Below are positions 1 to 7,584 of a stretch of 17,655 nucleotides of DNA, piece by piece. The stretch comes from DATHGT01 sp035317605 (GTDB taxonomy: Bacteria; Methylomirabilota; Methylomirabilia; Rokubacteriales; CSP1-6). The notes beneath the pieces were generated by a model, which worked only from the letters and a program-made list of their open reading frames with translations, searched no databases and was not told the DNA's origin. A program made the translations under genes and the position numbers. The DNA is taken from assembly GCA_035317605.1 (NCBI GenBank), contig DATHGT010000338.1:1-17655 (forward strand), read 5' to 3'. How positions within the stretch are numbered: the first letter of the stretch is position 1; every line of letters starts with the position of its first letter.

Positions 1-57
1 CCCCGACGCGCAGCCCCCGTCCTCATCGTTGCCCCCTTCCGCCCGTTACCGCCGGGC

Positions 58-88
58 TTGACAATACTCATCAATTGTTTAGTATATA
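58..88 (+). promoter_or_regulatory. Sigma70-type promoter with an embedded 22-bp dyad operator
   Basis: A perfect -35 box TTGACA lies at 58-63. A -10-like AT run, TAGTATATA, follows at 80-88; TAGTAT gives a 16-base spacer. Positions 64-85 form an imperfect palindrome centred on CAATTG (72-77), with arms ATACT (64-68) and AGTAT (81-85); 9 of 11 dyad positions match. A dyad filling the space between -35 and -10 is typical of a repressor operator such as those of MarR, TetR or PadR families, but the regulator cannot be named from this sequence. This AT-rich patch stands out sharply in GC-rich surroundings. It faces the gene starting at 169. Confidence 0.7.
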
Positions 89-168
89 GAGCGCGTCGGA
101 GTGCTCCTCCGCGGGTCGTGGGCGGTTTGGAGCGTGGTCACCAGAGCGAAGCTCAGGAGGCGAATGAA

Positions 169-651
169 ATGGCGCGCCGCAATCTCTCTCCCGCCGCTGC
201 CGAGAACGCTGCGCCGCTCAGGCTCGCCGACGTCGACATCGTCGCGGAGGTCGACGAGGGTGAGGACACCACCAGGATCGAGGGGGCCGCCGTGGCCGCG
301 CTGCTCGACGTGGCGGCAGACACCGAGCGGTTGCTCGATCCCGAAGACATCTCGCTCGAACTGGACCACGTCGCCGACGTCCTCGGCGCCCTGGCCGAGC
401 GCACCCAGTCGCCGACGGCCGGCGCGCTGTTCCTGGCCGAGCACTGTCTGAGACGACTGGCCGCTCGCGTCGACGCCTTGCGACCGGGCGCGCGGGCCCG
501 CGCCCGACGCTTCGTGATCACCACCACCGTCCGCGAGGTGCTCCGCGACTACGCCGTGGGCGGCGTGTCGAGTCGCCGGTGGCGTCAGCGCTTCCGCGCC
601 TTCCACACCTCTTCGCACGGCCATTGCCGCGCCCAGTCCAGCGTCACGTAG
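169..651 (+). CDS. Hypothetical acidic, helix-rich protein
   Basis: I do not recognise this 160-residue protein. The ATG at 169 is chosen because a perfect AGGAGG (155-160) sits 8 bases upstream. A more upstream in-frame start near 58 would fall on the promoter itself. Codons are rich in G or C at the third position, which supports real coding on this strand. Residues about 20-75 are strongly acidic (several Asp and Glu per ten residues). Residues about 40-105 look like two or three amphipathic helices. The end, from about residue 107, is Arg-rich. There is no signal peptide, membrane span or clear helix-turn-helix. The last 67 bases overlap the 3' end of the opposite-strand methyltransferase, so the final 20 or so residues may be poorly conserved. 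A regulated promoter directly upstream suggests an inducible role, which is inference. Confidence 0.6.
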   Translation: MARRNLSPAAAENAAPLRLADVDIVAEVDEGEDTTRIEGAAVAALLDVAADTERLLDPEDISLELDHVADVLGALAERTQSPTAGALFLAEHCLRRLAARVDALRPGARARARRFVITTTVREVLRDYAVGGVSSRRWRQRFRAFHTSSHGHCRAQSSVT

Positions 652-1361
652 GGATAGCGCGTAGCGGCGTCCGCGCGAGGACGAACCTCGATCAGATCTT
701 CGACCTCGAACCCCGAGCGCCGGAGCAGCCTGATCCAGTCGCCGTGCGAGAGGTGGAACTCGACGCCCTGATGGTCCGGCCACTCCATGCGGTACATGCC
801 GAAAGCCGGGCGCAGCAATCGTTCCGTCGCCGCGACGTCCTCTTCCGCCGGCACGCACAGCATCAGCAGGAACGAGTTGACGAGGAAGACCAGCCGGCCT
901 CCCGGCCGCAGCAGCCGCGCGGCCTCCGGGACCCAGCGCTCGGGATCGGCCCACAGACACGCCCCGTACTCGGAGATCGCGAAATCGAAGCTCGCGTCGG
1001 GATAGGGGACGGTCTCGGCGTTGCCGTGAAGGAGCGGAAAGTCGAGCGCGTGCTCCCGCTGGAGTCGCTGCGCCGTCGCGAGCTGCGCCTCGGAGTTGTC
1101 GATGCCCACGACCCGCGCGCCGCGCCGGGCCAGCCACGCCGAGACGTACGCGGTCCCACAGCCCAGCTCGATCGCGTCCTTCCCGGCGAGACCCTCGGGG
1201 AGCATGCCGACCTCGGACTCGGAGACGCTGAAGATTCCCCATACCGGCGCCTCGCGCGCCCACCGCCGCTCCCCGGACGCGACGTACTTCGCCGCCCAGT
1301 CGTCCCACAGCCCGCGGTTGCGCACCACGTGCTCGGGCAGGCCCCACGGCTCTTCAGCCAA
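585..1361 (-). CDS. Class I SAM-dependent methyltransferase
   Basis: This 258-residue protein has the Rossmann-type methyltransferase core. Motif I, ELGCGTAYV, spans about residues 65-73 and binds S-adenosylmethionine. An acidic residue ends strand 2 in VVGIDNS (Asp88). The motif II region is FDFAISEYG (about 125-133), and the post-II strand is LLRPGGRLVFL (about 150-160). The N-terminal part, with RNRGLWDDWA and GERRWA, is a lead-in seen in uncharacterised members of this superfamily; it does not reveal the methyl acceptor. The longest reading starts at a TTG (1361) with no clear ribosome site, so a GTG inside the HVVRN stretch is an alternative start. The gene stands alone and converges on the acidic-protein gene with a 67-base overlap. 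Its substrate cannot be stated. Confidence 0.88.
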   Translation of the reverse strand: MAEEPWGLPEHVVRNRGLWDDWAAKYVASGERRWAREAPVWGIFSVSESEVGMLPEGLAGKDAIELGCGTAYVSAWLARRGARVVGIDNSEAQLATAQRLQREHALDFPLLHGNAETVPYPDASFDFAISEYGACLWADPERWVPEAARLLRPGGRLVFLVNSFLLMLCVPAEEDVAATERLLRPAFGMYRMEWPDHQGVEFHLSHGDWIRLLRRSGFEVEDLIEVRPRADAATRYPYVTLDWARQWPCEEVWKARKR

Positions 1362-1506
1362 GATGCTTCTGGATTCGCATGCCGTCGATCGCGATGAAGC
1401 CGGTCACCAACCTTTGCTCATCATCAAATCGGAGACTCGTTGTCGGCAGAATAGGGCGCAACGACGGCCGGCGCAAGGGTACGCCCGGAATCCGGACCAC
1501 TGCTTG

Positions 1507-1536
1507 TTGACAACGCGGCGCTTCGCACTGTATCGA
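1507..1536 (+). promoter_or_regulatory. Candidate promoter for the TIR-protein gene
   Basis: TTGACA at 1507-1512 is followed after 18 bases by TATCGA (1531-1536). TGTATC at 1529-1534 with a 16-base spacer is an alternative -10. The box lies about 80 bases before the TIR-protein start, in a 255-base intergenic stretch (1362-1616) in which I see no gene. The -35 is perfect but the -10 is weak. Confidence 0.45.
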
Positions 1537-1616
1537 AGGGGCGCCGTCCGATCCGTCTGTCCTGGGAGGGCTTATATGTTGCTTGGGCTGCGCTGTCTCT
1601 TCTCTTCGGACTAGCC

Positions 1617-3419
1617 ATGGCCGACGTGTTCATTTCATACAAGTCGGAGGATCGCTCCAGCGCGGAATTGATCGCGCGCGCGCTCGAGGTCGAAGGGTTC
1701 ACGGTGTGGTGGGATCCAGACCTGCAATCGGGTCAGGACTACCAGGAGGTCATCGACACCAACCTGCGCACCGCCCTCGCCGTGGTCGTGCTGTGGTCAC
1801 CGCTGTCGGTCAAGTCACGCTGGGTGCGTTCTGAGGCGACGGTCGGCGACCGCCAGGGTGCGCTGCTCCCCGTGATGGTCGCCGCTTGCGATCGGCCGGT
1901 CGCGTTCGAGCTGGTACAGACCACCGACCTCACCCTCTGGCGCGGTAACCGTGACGCACCGGAATGGCGCCGCTTCATCGACGCTGTGCGCGCCACACTG
2001 ACCAAGCGTCGGGCGCAGGCGGCGTCGGCGAGTCCGCCCGCACCGATGGCGGCCTCGGATCTCGAGGGGCTGTTCTGGTCATCGATCAGGGACAGCGCCG
2101 ATCGGTCGGATTTCGAGAGCTACCTGAGTCGCTATCCCAACGGCCATTTCTCGGATCTGGCCCGCACTCGGCTGAAGGTCGGCAAGGGGCCGACGAAGGC
2201 TCTGATCGCGAGGCACAAGGCCCTGATCGCGCTGGGGGCCGCCGTCGTGGTCATCGGCGCGGCACTGGCGCTTTCTCAGGGAATTCTGAAGCGTACTCCG
2301 ACGGTACCCAACGCACCGCCAACGGCGCCGACGGGCACGCCGATCGCCGCCTCCGACAAGGTGATCGAGATCTGGTTCGGCGGCAGTCCACACCAGTCGG
2401 AGCTGCCCTCGGCCGCCCTCTCGTCGACGATCCTCGACACCGCGCGCGCGCTCGGTTACAAGGTCAACTCACGCGGCCTCTACGCGACCGATTTCATGCC
2501 GGAGCTCCTCAAGGCCCTCGCGTCCGGAAATCCGCCCGACGTCGTCTTTGTCGACAACTACCTGCACGTCATCGGAGGCACGACCGCACTGGGCACGTTC
2601 ACCGGCATGCAATCCGATGCGCGTCTGCGGCCGCAGCTGGTGAGGGTCAACGAGGCCTTGGGCGACCTGGGGCGCGGCTGGACTTTCCTGCTCGGGGCCT
2701 CGCCGGATCACGCCGGCGCCGATACGCTGGTTGCCGAGCTGAGCGGCTGCCCGACACCGCTGGGTGCACTTGGGGAGGAATCACTGCGCACGCTGCAGCT
2801 GCAAGCCGAGTCGGCGGCGCGGGGCTTCCTGCAGTGCGTGGCGGACCCCGCGCTCTACGATCGGGCTGCGCTGACACGCGACTGTGCGAAGCAGCAGACC
2901 CATCTTCGGAGAGTGTCCGTGTGCCGGATCACGGCGGCGGCGAAGCTGGCCCTTGTGGAGACGGCGGCAGCCATCGCCGGTGAGCACGAGGTCGGGCGCC
3001 GTTCCATCGTCTCGGTCCACCGCTTCGATGACGGCTGGCGGGTGCTCGTCGTGAGCGGCGATGCGGTCAGCACGGGCACGACGGCTGGGCAGTGGCGCGC
3101 GCTCGCCCCGAGATTCACCCGCTCCCGTACAGCGCCGGCGCAGGCGTCACTGCAGACACCGGACGGCGTCTTGCCCAGCCCGCCCGCCGGCCAGCGCTTC
3201 GGCGACTTCACCTGGCTGCCCGCCCAGGGCCCCGCCATCGGGCAGTTCGTCGAGTTGAACTACGCGAACGACACGCGGCTCTTCCTCGTCGGCCCAGCCG
3301 AGGGTCGGCTCAGCACCGGGAAGCTGATCACCACCAATGGCGCATGGCGCTGGCGCGTGTGGACCGTCGGCTCCGACGGGGCGGTCGTCTTGTCAGAGAC
3401 CAGATCGTTTCAGCACTGA
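1617..3419 (+). CDS. Membrane-anchored TIR protein with solute-binding-like and beta-sandwich-like outer domains
   Basis: This 600-residue protein starts with a TIR domain (about 1-128): VFISYKSED opens strand A, GFTVWWDPDLQSG follows, and SRWVRSE carries Glu73 in the WxxxE context used by NAD-cleaving bacterial TIR domains. Residues about 149-186 (FWSSIRDSADRSDFESYL, then RYPNGHFSDLARTRL) match a helical linker found in bacterial caspase-like and TIR proteins. One transmembrane helix lies at about 202-221, with Lys/Arg before it, so the TIR domain should be cytoplasmic. A Pro/Thr linker leads to about 248-505; its start (KVIEIWFGG, then LLKALASGNPPDVVFVDN) resembles family 1 sugar-type solute-binding proteins, though the rest is divergent. 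Residues 506-600 (FTWLPAQG, WRWRVWTVG, SETRSF) look like a fibronectin III or Ig-like sandwich. No other signalling gene is adjacent. TIR and membrane topology are secure; the outer-domain assignments and any receptor role are inference. The ATG lacks a good ribosome site. Confidence 0.9.
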   Translation: MADVFISYKSEDRSSAELIARALEVEGFTVWWDPDLQSGQDYQEVIDTNLRTALAVVVLWSPLSVKSRWVRSEATVGDRQGALLPVMVAACDRPVAFELVQTTDLTLWRGNRDAPEWRRFIDAVRATLTKRRAQAASASPPAPMAASDLEGLFWSSIRDSADRSDFESYLSRYPNGHFSDLARTRLKVGKGPTKALIARHKALIALGAAVVVIGAALALSQGILKRTPTVPNAPPTAPTGTPIAASDKVIEIWFGGSPHQSELPSAALSSTILDTARALGYKVNSRGLYATDFMPELLKALASGNPPDVVFVDNYLHVIGGTTALGTFTGMQSDARLRPQLVRVNEALGDLGRGWTFLLGASPDHAGADTLVAELSGCPTPLGALGEESLRTLQLQAESAARGFLQCVADPALYDRAALTRDCAKQQTHLRRVSVCRITAAAKLALVETAAAIAGEHEVGRRSIVSVHRFDDGWRVLVVSGDAVSTGTTAGQWRALAPRFTRSRTAPAQASLQTPDGVLPSPPAGQRFGDFTWLPAQGPAIGQFVELNYANDTRLFLVGPAEGRLSTGKLITTNGAWRWRVWTVGSDGAVVLSETRSFQH

Positions 3420-3479
3420 CCCTTGGCGAGCGCGCGCCCCTTCCGGCGGCGCGACGCATTCGCCCGAAAGGAATTGGCC

Positions 3480-5801
3480 TCAGCGCGCGGAGGGGTGCCC
3501 GTGACGCCAGAGGCGTTCGCGGGTGAGCGGCATCTCTCTCGGGTTGGCATCGCCTCGCGCACGGAGCACGTCGGCGATGGCATTGGCGATGGCGGCGGGA
3601 GCGGGGAGCGTACCCCCCTCGCCGGCGCCCTTGACGCCGAGCGGGTTCAGCGGCGAGGGGGTCACCACGTGGAGCACTTCGAAGCTCGGCACGTCGGAAG
3701 CGCGCGGGAGCGCGTAGTCCATCAGGGTGCCGGTCACCATCTGGCCTGACGCGTCGTAGACGATCTCTTCGAGCAGCGCGTTGCCGATGCCGTGGGCGAT
3801 GCCGCCGTGGACCTGGCCCTCGACGATCATCGGGTTGATCATGACGCCGCAGTCGTCGACGGCGACGTAGCGCAGGATACGCACCGCGCCCGTCTCCGGG
3901 TCGACCTCGACGATCGCCGCGTGGGCTCCGCTCGAGTACGTCGACTGGAGCACGCGCACGAAGCCCGACGCTTCGAGGCCGGGATCCATGCCGCCGGGGA
4001 GCGCGTAGCCAGGACGCGGCGCCGACGCGATCGCGGCCACCGCGGCGAGCGAGAGTCCGCGCCCCGGCACCCCGCGGACCGAGATCACGCCGTCCTCGAT
4101 CGTCAGGTCTTCCGGCGCGGCTTCCAGCTCCGCCGCCGCCACGGCCAGGGCTTTCTTCCGCACTTCGGCGGAGGCGTGGGCGGCGGAGGTTCCGGCCAGC
4201 ACGGCCACCCGGCTCGCGAACGTGCCGACACCCTGGGGAATGCCGTCGGTATCGCCCGGCACCACCACGACGTCGTCGAGCGGGACCGAGAGGCCGTCGG
4301 CCACGATCTGCGCGAGCGTGGTCTCGTGAGCCTGGCCCTGGCTGGAGGCGCCCGAGAACACGAACACGCGCCCGCCGGGATCGACGCGCACACGAATCCC
4401 TTCGTAGGGGCCGAGACCCGTGTCCTCGACGAACAGCGAGACGCCAATGCCGATCGCGCGGCCCTCGGTCCACGCGCGCTCCCGCGCGACCGCGAAGTCC
4501 TTCCAGCCGATGGCTTCGGCGGCACGGCGCAGGCACTCCGGATAGTTCCCGCTGTCGTAGCGGCGCGGACTGTTGTCGCGGGAGACGATCCCCACGTCGT
4601 AGGGAAACTCGTGCGCCTGGATGAGATTGCGCTCGCGGATGGCGACCCGATCGAGACCCAGGCGTTCGGCGGCGAGATCGAGCATCCGCTCCATCACGAA
4701 CACCGCCTGCGGCCGGCCCGCGCCGCGCACCGGCGTCACCGGCACCCGGTTCGTGTAGAGCGCGGTCAGCGTCACCTCGTAGTTCGGCACGCGGTACGGC
4801 CCCGGCACGCTGACCGAGGTGATGAGCGGCACGATGATCCCCCACGAGACGAAGGCCCCGCAGTCGTGGACGAACGAATCGCGCAGCGCCACGATGCGGC
4901 CGTCGCGGGTGAGCCCCAGCTCGACCTCGTGACGCTGATCGCGCTCCTGGGTGGCCGCGAGCAGGTGCTCGTGACGGGTCTCCAGGCAGCGGACGGGACG
5001 GCCGAGCGTCCGGGCCAGCAGCGGAATCAGGACGTCCTCGGGATAGACGATGCCCTTCGGCCCGAAGCCGCCGCCGATGTCGCGCGTCACCACGCGCACC
5101 GCGTGCTCGCCGAGGCCGAGATAGCGCGCGAGGATCCGGCGCAGGATCTGGGGCGACTGGGTCGTCGACCACACGGTCATCTGCGAGAGGTCGGCGTCCC
5201 AGCGCGCGGCGATGCCCCGGGTTTCCATCGCCATGCCGGCCCCGCGGTGCAGCAGGAAGCGCTCGCGCAGCACGAGGTCGGCGCCGGCCAGCGCGCCCGC
5301 CACGTCGCCCACGTGCTGGGTGTAGCGCGCGGCCACGTTGCCGCCGGCGTGCACGCGCGGCCCGTCCGGCTTCAGCGCGTCGTCCATGGACGCGACGGCG
5401 GGAAGGACCTCGTACTCGACCGACAACGCCTCCAGCGCGTCCTCGGCCTGCGCCCCGCTCTCGGCCACCACGCACGCCACCGCCTGCCCCGGATAGGAGA
5501 CGATCGCCTGCGGAAGCAGCTCGGGACACGCGGGATTCATCAGGCTCGAGTGCGGCACCAGCAGCGGCAACCGCTCGTACGCGGCGACCTCCGCGGGCAG
5601 CATCACGTGCACCACCCCGGCGCCGCGACGGGCCGCGTCCGCGTCGACGCGGACGATCCGCGCGTGCGCGTGAGGGCTCCGCGCGACCGCGACGTGCAGC
5701 ATCCCCGGCAGCGCGACGTCGCCGACGTACTGGCCGCGTCCGGTCACCAGCCGCGGGTCTTCGCGCCGCCGCACGCTCGCGCCGAAGAGTCTCTCGCTCA
5801 T
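3480..5801 (-). CDS. Xanthine dehydrogenase-family molybdopterin-binding large subunit
   Basis: At 773 residues this is a full-length large subunit of the molybdenum hydroxylase family (xanthine dehydrogenase, aldehyde oxidase, CO dehydrogenase-like), which hydroxylates heterocycles or aldehydes using water. The N-terminal a/b hammerhead domain starts RREDPRLVTGRGQYVGDV. The cofactor-binding part has DIGGGFGPKG (241-250), VRGAGRPQ (358-365) and GASSQGQAHETT (484-494). The C-terminal KGAGEGG (724-730) carries the catalytic Glu728. The active-site loop is RGAGR, not the AYRCSFR loop of form I CO dehydrogenase, so true aerobic CO oxidation is unlikely; the substrate is unknown. The start at 5801 is chosen because homologous N-termini begin just before this Arg-rich stretch; upstream in-frame sequence is non-homologous and low quality. 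No FeS or FAD subunit gene is present in the window, so partners must be encoded elsewhere. The gene converges on the TIR gene 60 bases away. Confidence 0.93.
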   Translation of the reverse strand: MSERLFGASVRRREDPRLVTGRGQYVGDVALPGMLHVAVARSPHAHARIVRVDADAARRGAGVVHVMLPAEVAAYERLPLLVPHSSLMNPACPELLPQAIVSYPGQAVACVVAESGAQAEDALEALSVEYEVLPAVASMDDALKPDGPRVHAGGNVAARYTQHVGDVAGALAGADLVLRERFLLHRGAGMAMETRGIAARWDADLSQMTVWSTTQSPQILRRILARYLGLGEHAVRVVTRDIGGGFGPKGIVYPEDVLIPLLARTLGRPVRCLETRHEHLLAATQERDQRHEVELGLTRDGRIVALRDSFVHDCGAFVSWGIIVPLITSVSVPGPYRVPNYEVTLTALYTNRVPVTPVRGAGRPQAVFVMERMLDLAAERLGLDRVAIRERNLIQAHEFPYDVGIVSRDNSPRRYDSGNYPECLRRAAEAIGWKDFAVARERAWTEGRAIGIGVSLFVEDTGLGPYEGIRVRVDPGGRVFVFSGASSQGQAHETTLAQIVADGLSVPLDDVVVVPGDTDGIPQGVGTFASRVAVLAGTSAAHASAEVRKKALAVAAAELEAAPEDLTIEDGVISVRGVPGRGLSLAAVAAIASAPRPGYALPGGMDPGLEASGFVRVLQSTYSSGAHAAIVEVDPETGAVRILRYVAVDDCGVMINPMIVEGQVHGGIAHGIGNALLEEIVYDASGQMVTGTLMDYALPRASDVPSFEVLHVVTPSPLNPLGVKGAGEGGTLPAPAAIANAIADVLRARGDANPREMPLTRERLWRHGHPSAR

Positions 5802-5929
5802 ATGCCGTGTGATAGTCTCACGGCGCGCGGCGGCAATGCGTTGCGGAGCTGCTGGATGCAAGGTGGCGGAGGGCCGCGACCGCCGGATGACCGCGGATGG
5901 GCAACGCAAAGACCGCGACAAGCGCGCTG

Positions 5930-5964
5930 GGGGGGTATGGGGGGAGCCGTAGGGGCCCCCCATC
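5930..5964 (+). repeat. G-rich 35-bp element, copy 1
   Basis: The element has runs of 6-7 G, TAT, 6 G, a 7-base spacer, 4 G, 6 C and then ATC. A second copy with the same spacing lies at 7141-7175; the two match at 27 of 35 positions, with most differences in the 7-base spacer. The G and C runs can pair into a hairpin, and the G tracts could also stack. This copy ends 18 bases before the enolase-superfamily start codon, so it lies in the likely 5' untranslated region. Confidence 0.6.
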
Positions 5965-5982
5965 TACTTAAGGAGCATCGCG

Positions 5983-7092
5983 ATGAAGATCACGGACGTG
6001 CAGCTCACGTTGTTCGCCTGGGACGACATTCCGGCTACCACGTATGGCCGGCACACCGGCCGGTTCAGCGGCACGAGCCAGCTGGGTCTGGTCACGATCA
6101 CGACCGATCAGGGCGTGCAGGGCCACGCGTTCCTGGGCTCGGCGATGCGGGGCGCGCACCTCGACGGGCAGTCGCTGATCCAGTTCCTCAAGCCGACCGT
6201 GCTCGGCCAGGATCCGCTGGAGCGCGAGCGGTTGTATCAGGCGATGTGGCAGAAGAACCGCCAGACGACCTACCGCGCGATCGGGGCGGTGGACATCGCG
6301 CTCTGGGACATCGCGGGCCAGGTCGCGGGGTTGCCGATTCACCGACTGCTCGGCTCGTATCGCGACCGGGTGCCGGCGTACGCGAGCTCGGCGGTGCTGC
6401 CGGGCAAGGAGGCGTACGCCGACGAGGCCGTGCATTTCAAGACCGACGGCTGGACCGCGTACAAGATCCACCCGCCGACCGATCCGGTCGTGGACATCGA
6501 GGTGTGCCGGGCCGTGCGCGGCGCCGTGGGCGACCGGTTCACGGTCATGCTCGACTCGACGTGGGCGTATCAGTTCCCGGAGGCGCTCCGCGTCGGCAAG
6601 GTGATCGAGGAGCTGGGCTACCACTGGTACGAGGACCCGCTGGCCGACGACGATCTCCTGAGCTACGTGAAGCTCAAGCAGCATCTGGCCATCCCGATCC
6701 TGGCCACCGAGTATTCGCCGGGTGGGCTCACGGCGTACGCGCCGTGGCTCGTCCACCAGGCGACGGACTACCTGCGCGGCGACGTCGCCGTGAAGGGCGG
6801 CATCACCGCGCTCGTGAAGGCCGCGCACCTCGCCGAGGCGTTTCACATGAACTACGAGGTCCATCACGGCGGCAACTCGCTCAACAACGTGGCCAACCTG
6901 CACGTCATCATGGCCATCCGGAACTGCGAGTTCTTCGAGGTGCTGCTGCCGGCCGGCGCTCAGAAGTACGGGCTGGTGCAGGACATCGAAGTCGATCGCC
7001 AGGGCTTGGTCCACGCCTTCAACGAGCCGGGCCTGGGCGCGACGATCGACTTCGCGCTCATCGAGCGAAAGAAAGTCGCTGTATTGGCGTAG
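5983..7092 (+). CDS. Mandelate racemase/muconate lactonizing enzyme family protein (enolase superfamily)
   Basis: This 369-residue protein has the enolase-superfamily plan: an N-terminal capping domain (about 1-125) and a C-terminal barrel. Such enzymes abstract a proton alpha to a carboxylate and stabilise the enolate with Mg2+. The metal ligands are Asp191 (LDSTW), Glu217 (YEDPL) and Glu243 (ATEYS). The barrel-strand-2 base motif is Lys161-Ile-His163 rather than the KxK of mandelate racemase. A probable His-Asp dyad is formed by Asp267 (RGDVAVKGG) and a His in VHHGGNS (294-295), as in sugar-acid dehydratases and racemases of the mandelate racemase subgroup. An acid-sugar or hydroxy-acid dehydratase is the best guess; the substrate is open. 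AAGGAG at 5970-5975 supports the ATG. The gene stands alone, framed by two G-rich elements and followed by a hairpin. Confidence 0.9.
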   Translation: MKITDVQLTLFAWDDIPATTYGRHTGRFSGTSQLGLVTITTDQGVQGHAFLGSAMRGAHLDGQSLIQFLKPTVLGQDPLERERLYQAMWQKNRQTTYRAIGAVDIALWDIAGQVAGLPIHRLLGSYRDRVPAYASSAVLPGKEAYADEAVHFKTDGWTAYKIHPPTDPVVDIEVCRAVRGAVGDRFTVMLDSTWAYQFPEALRVGKVIEELGYHWYEDPLADDDLLSYVKLKQHLAIPILATEYSPGGLTAYAPWLVHQATDYLRGDVAVKGGITALVKAAHLAEAFHMNYEVHHGGNSLNNVANLHVIMAIRNCEFFEVLLPAGAQKYGLVQDIEVDRQGLVHAFNEPGLGATIDFALIERKKVAVLA

Positions 7093-7107
7093 ACGTGTTG
7101 TCGAGGA

Positions 7108-7130
7108 GCGCCCCGGCTTAGCCGGGGCGT
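7108..7130. terminator. Hairpin after the enolase-superfamily gene, probable terminator
   Basis: CGCCCCGGC (7109-7117), loop TTA, then GCCGGGGCG (7121-7129) form a perfect 9-bp stem, with a further G-U pair outside it. It starts 16 bases after the stop codon. No T run follows, so termination may need a factor. It lies between two convergent genes and could serve both strands. Confidence 0.6.
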
Positions 7131-7140
7131 GACGAGCGTT

Positions 7141-7175
7141 GGGGGGTTTGGGGGGCCATTTCGGGGTCCCCCATC
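7141..7175 (+). repeat. G-rich 35-bp element, copy 2
   Basis: This is the partner of the element at 5930-5964, in the same orientation: 6 G, TTT, 6 G, a 7-base spacer, 4 G, T, 5 C and ATC. It falls between the hairpin at 7108-7130 and the end of the convergent cupin gene. Together the two copies bracket the enolase-superfamily gene. Confidence 0.6.
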
Positions 7176-7178
7176 CGG

Positions 7179-7529
7179 TCAATCGACCGGGACGAAGATG
7201 CAGTGGCGGATCTTGGCGTCGACGGCTTTCGACAGATGGCCTTTGCCGGTCGTGTCCTCGACCAGGATGACCTCGCCGGCGCCGATCACGCGGGCCTCGC
7301 CGTCACTCGCGGTGATCTGCACGCCGGCGTCGAGGTTGATGATGTACTGCCGGCGCGGCGCGGGGTGCCAGTCGAGATCGTAGGCGGGCTGGACCTGGCG
7401 AAAGATGATCCCGGTCGCGGGCAGGCGCTTGGAGAGCTTGCCGGCTCGGCCTTCCTCCACCCATTCGACTTCGATGTCGCGGAAGTGCGACTGGCCGTTG
7501 GCGTCGGTGTAGAGATTGTGGATGCGCAT
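7179..7529 (-). CDS. Small cupin-domain protein
   Basis: This 116-residue protein is a single cupin beta-barrel. The conserved block DWHPAPRRQYIINLDAG (about 53-69) is the first cupin motif, in which the usual HxH is reduced to His55 plus Arg and Gln. GAGEVILVEDTTGKGH (83-98) is the second motif, ending at His98. This variant is common in small soil-bacterial cupins of unknown function, so any metal site is probably altered. The ATG at 7529 has AAAGGAG seven bases upstream. The gene points away from the secreted repeat protein and towards the enolase-superfamily gene, and may be functionally linked to the latter; that link rests on proximity only. Confidence 0.85.
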   Translation of the reverse strand: MRIHNLYTDANGQSHFRDIEVEWVEEGRAGKLSKRLPATGIIFRQVQPAYDLDWHPAPRRQYIINLDAGVQITASDGEARVIGAGEVILVEDTTGKGHLSKAVDAKIRHCIFVPVD

Positions 7530-7584
7530 GTAGATCTCCTTTCCGGAACGCAGGGACTATAGCCGAACTGACTCGAGCCCACAT

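Noticed and set aside
79..1347. Long minus-strand open frame across the methyltransferase region
   Set aside because: It is a different frame of the methyltransferase, with Arg/Gly/Ala-rich low-complexity translation and no motifs; the methyltransferase frame has clear SAM motifs.
3420..3479. Terminator between the convergent TIR and molybdenum hydroxylase genes
   Set aside because: The GC-rich bases pair only in short interrupted stems, with no convincing hairpin.
3328..5529. 733-residue minus-strand open frame
   Set aside because: Arg-rich shadow of the molybdenum hydroxylase gene in another frame; long open frames are expected by chance in such GC-rich DNA.
3480..5801. Form I carbon monoxide dehydrogenase large subunit (CoxL)
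   Set aside because: The active-site loop is RGAGR, not AYRCSFR, and no CoxM or CoxS gene is nearby.
5802..5840. Leaderless promoter for the molybdenum hydroxylase (TTGCCG and TATCAC on the minus strand)
   Set aside because: Both boxes are poor matches, and the start would lie almost on the ATG; not strong enough to list as a feature.
3792..7121. 1109-residue plus-strand open frame spanning two genes
   Set aside because: It runs antisense to the molybdenum hydroxylase and out of frame with the enolase-superfamily gene; its translation is His/Arg-rich with no domain.
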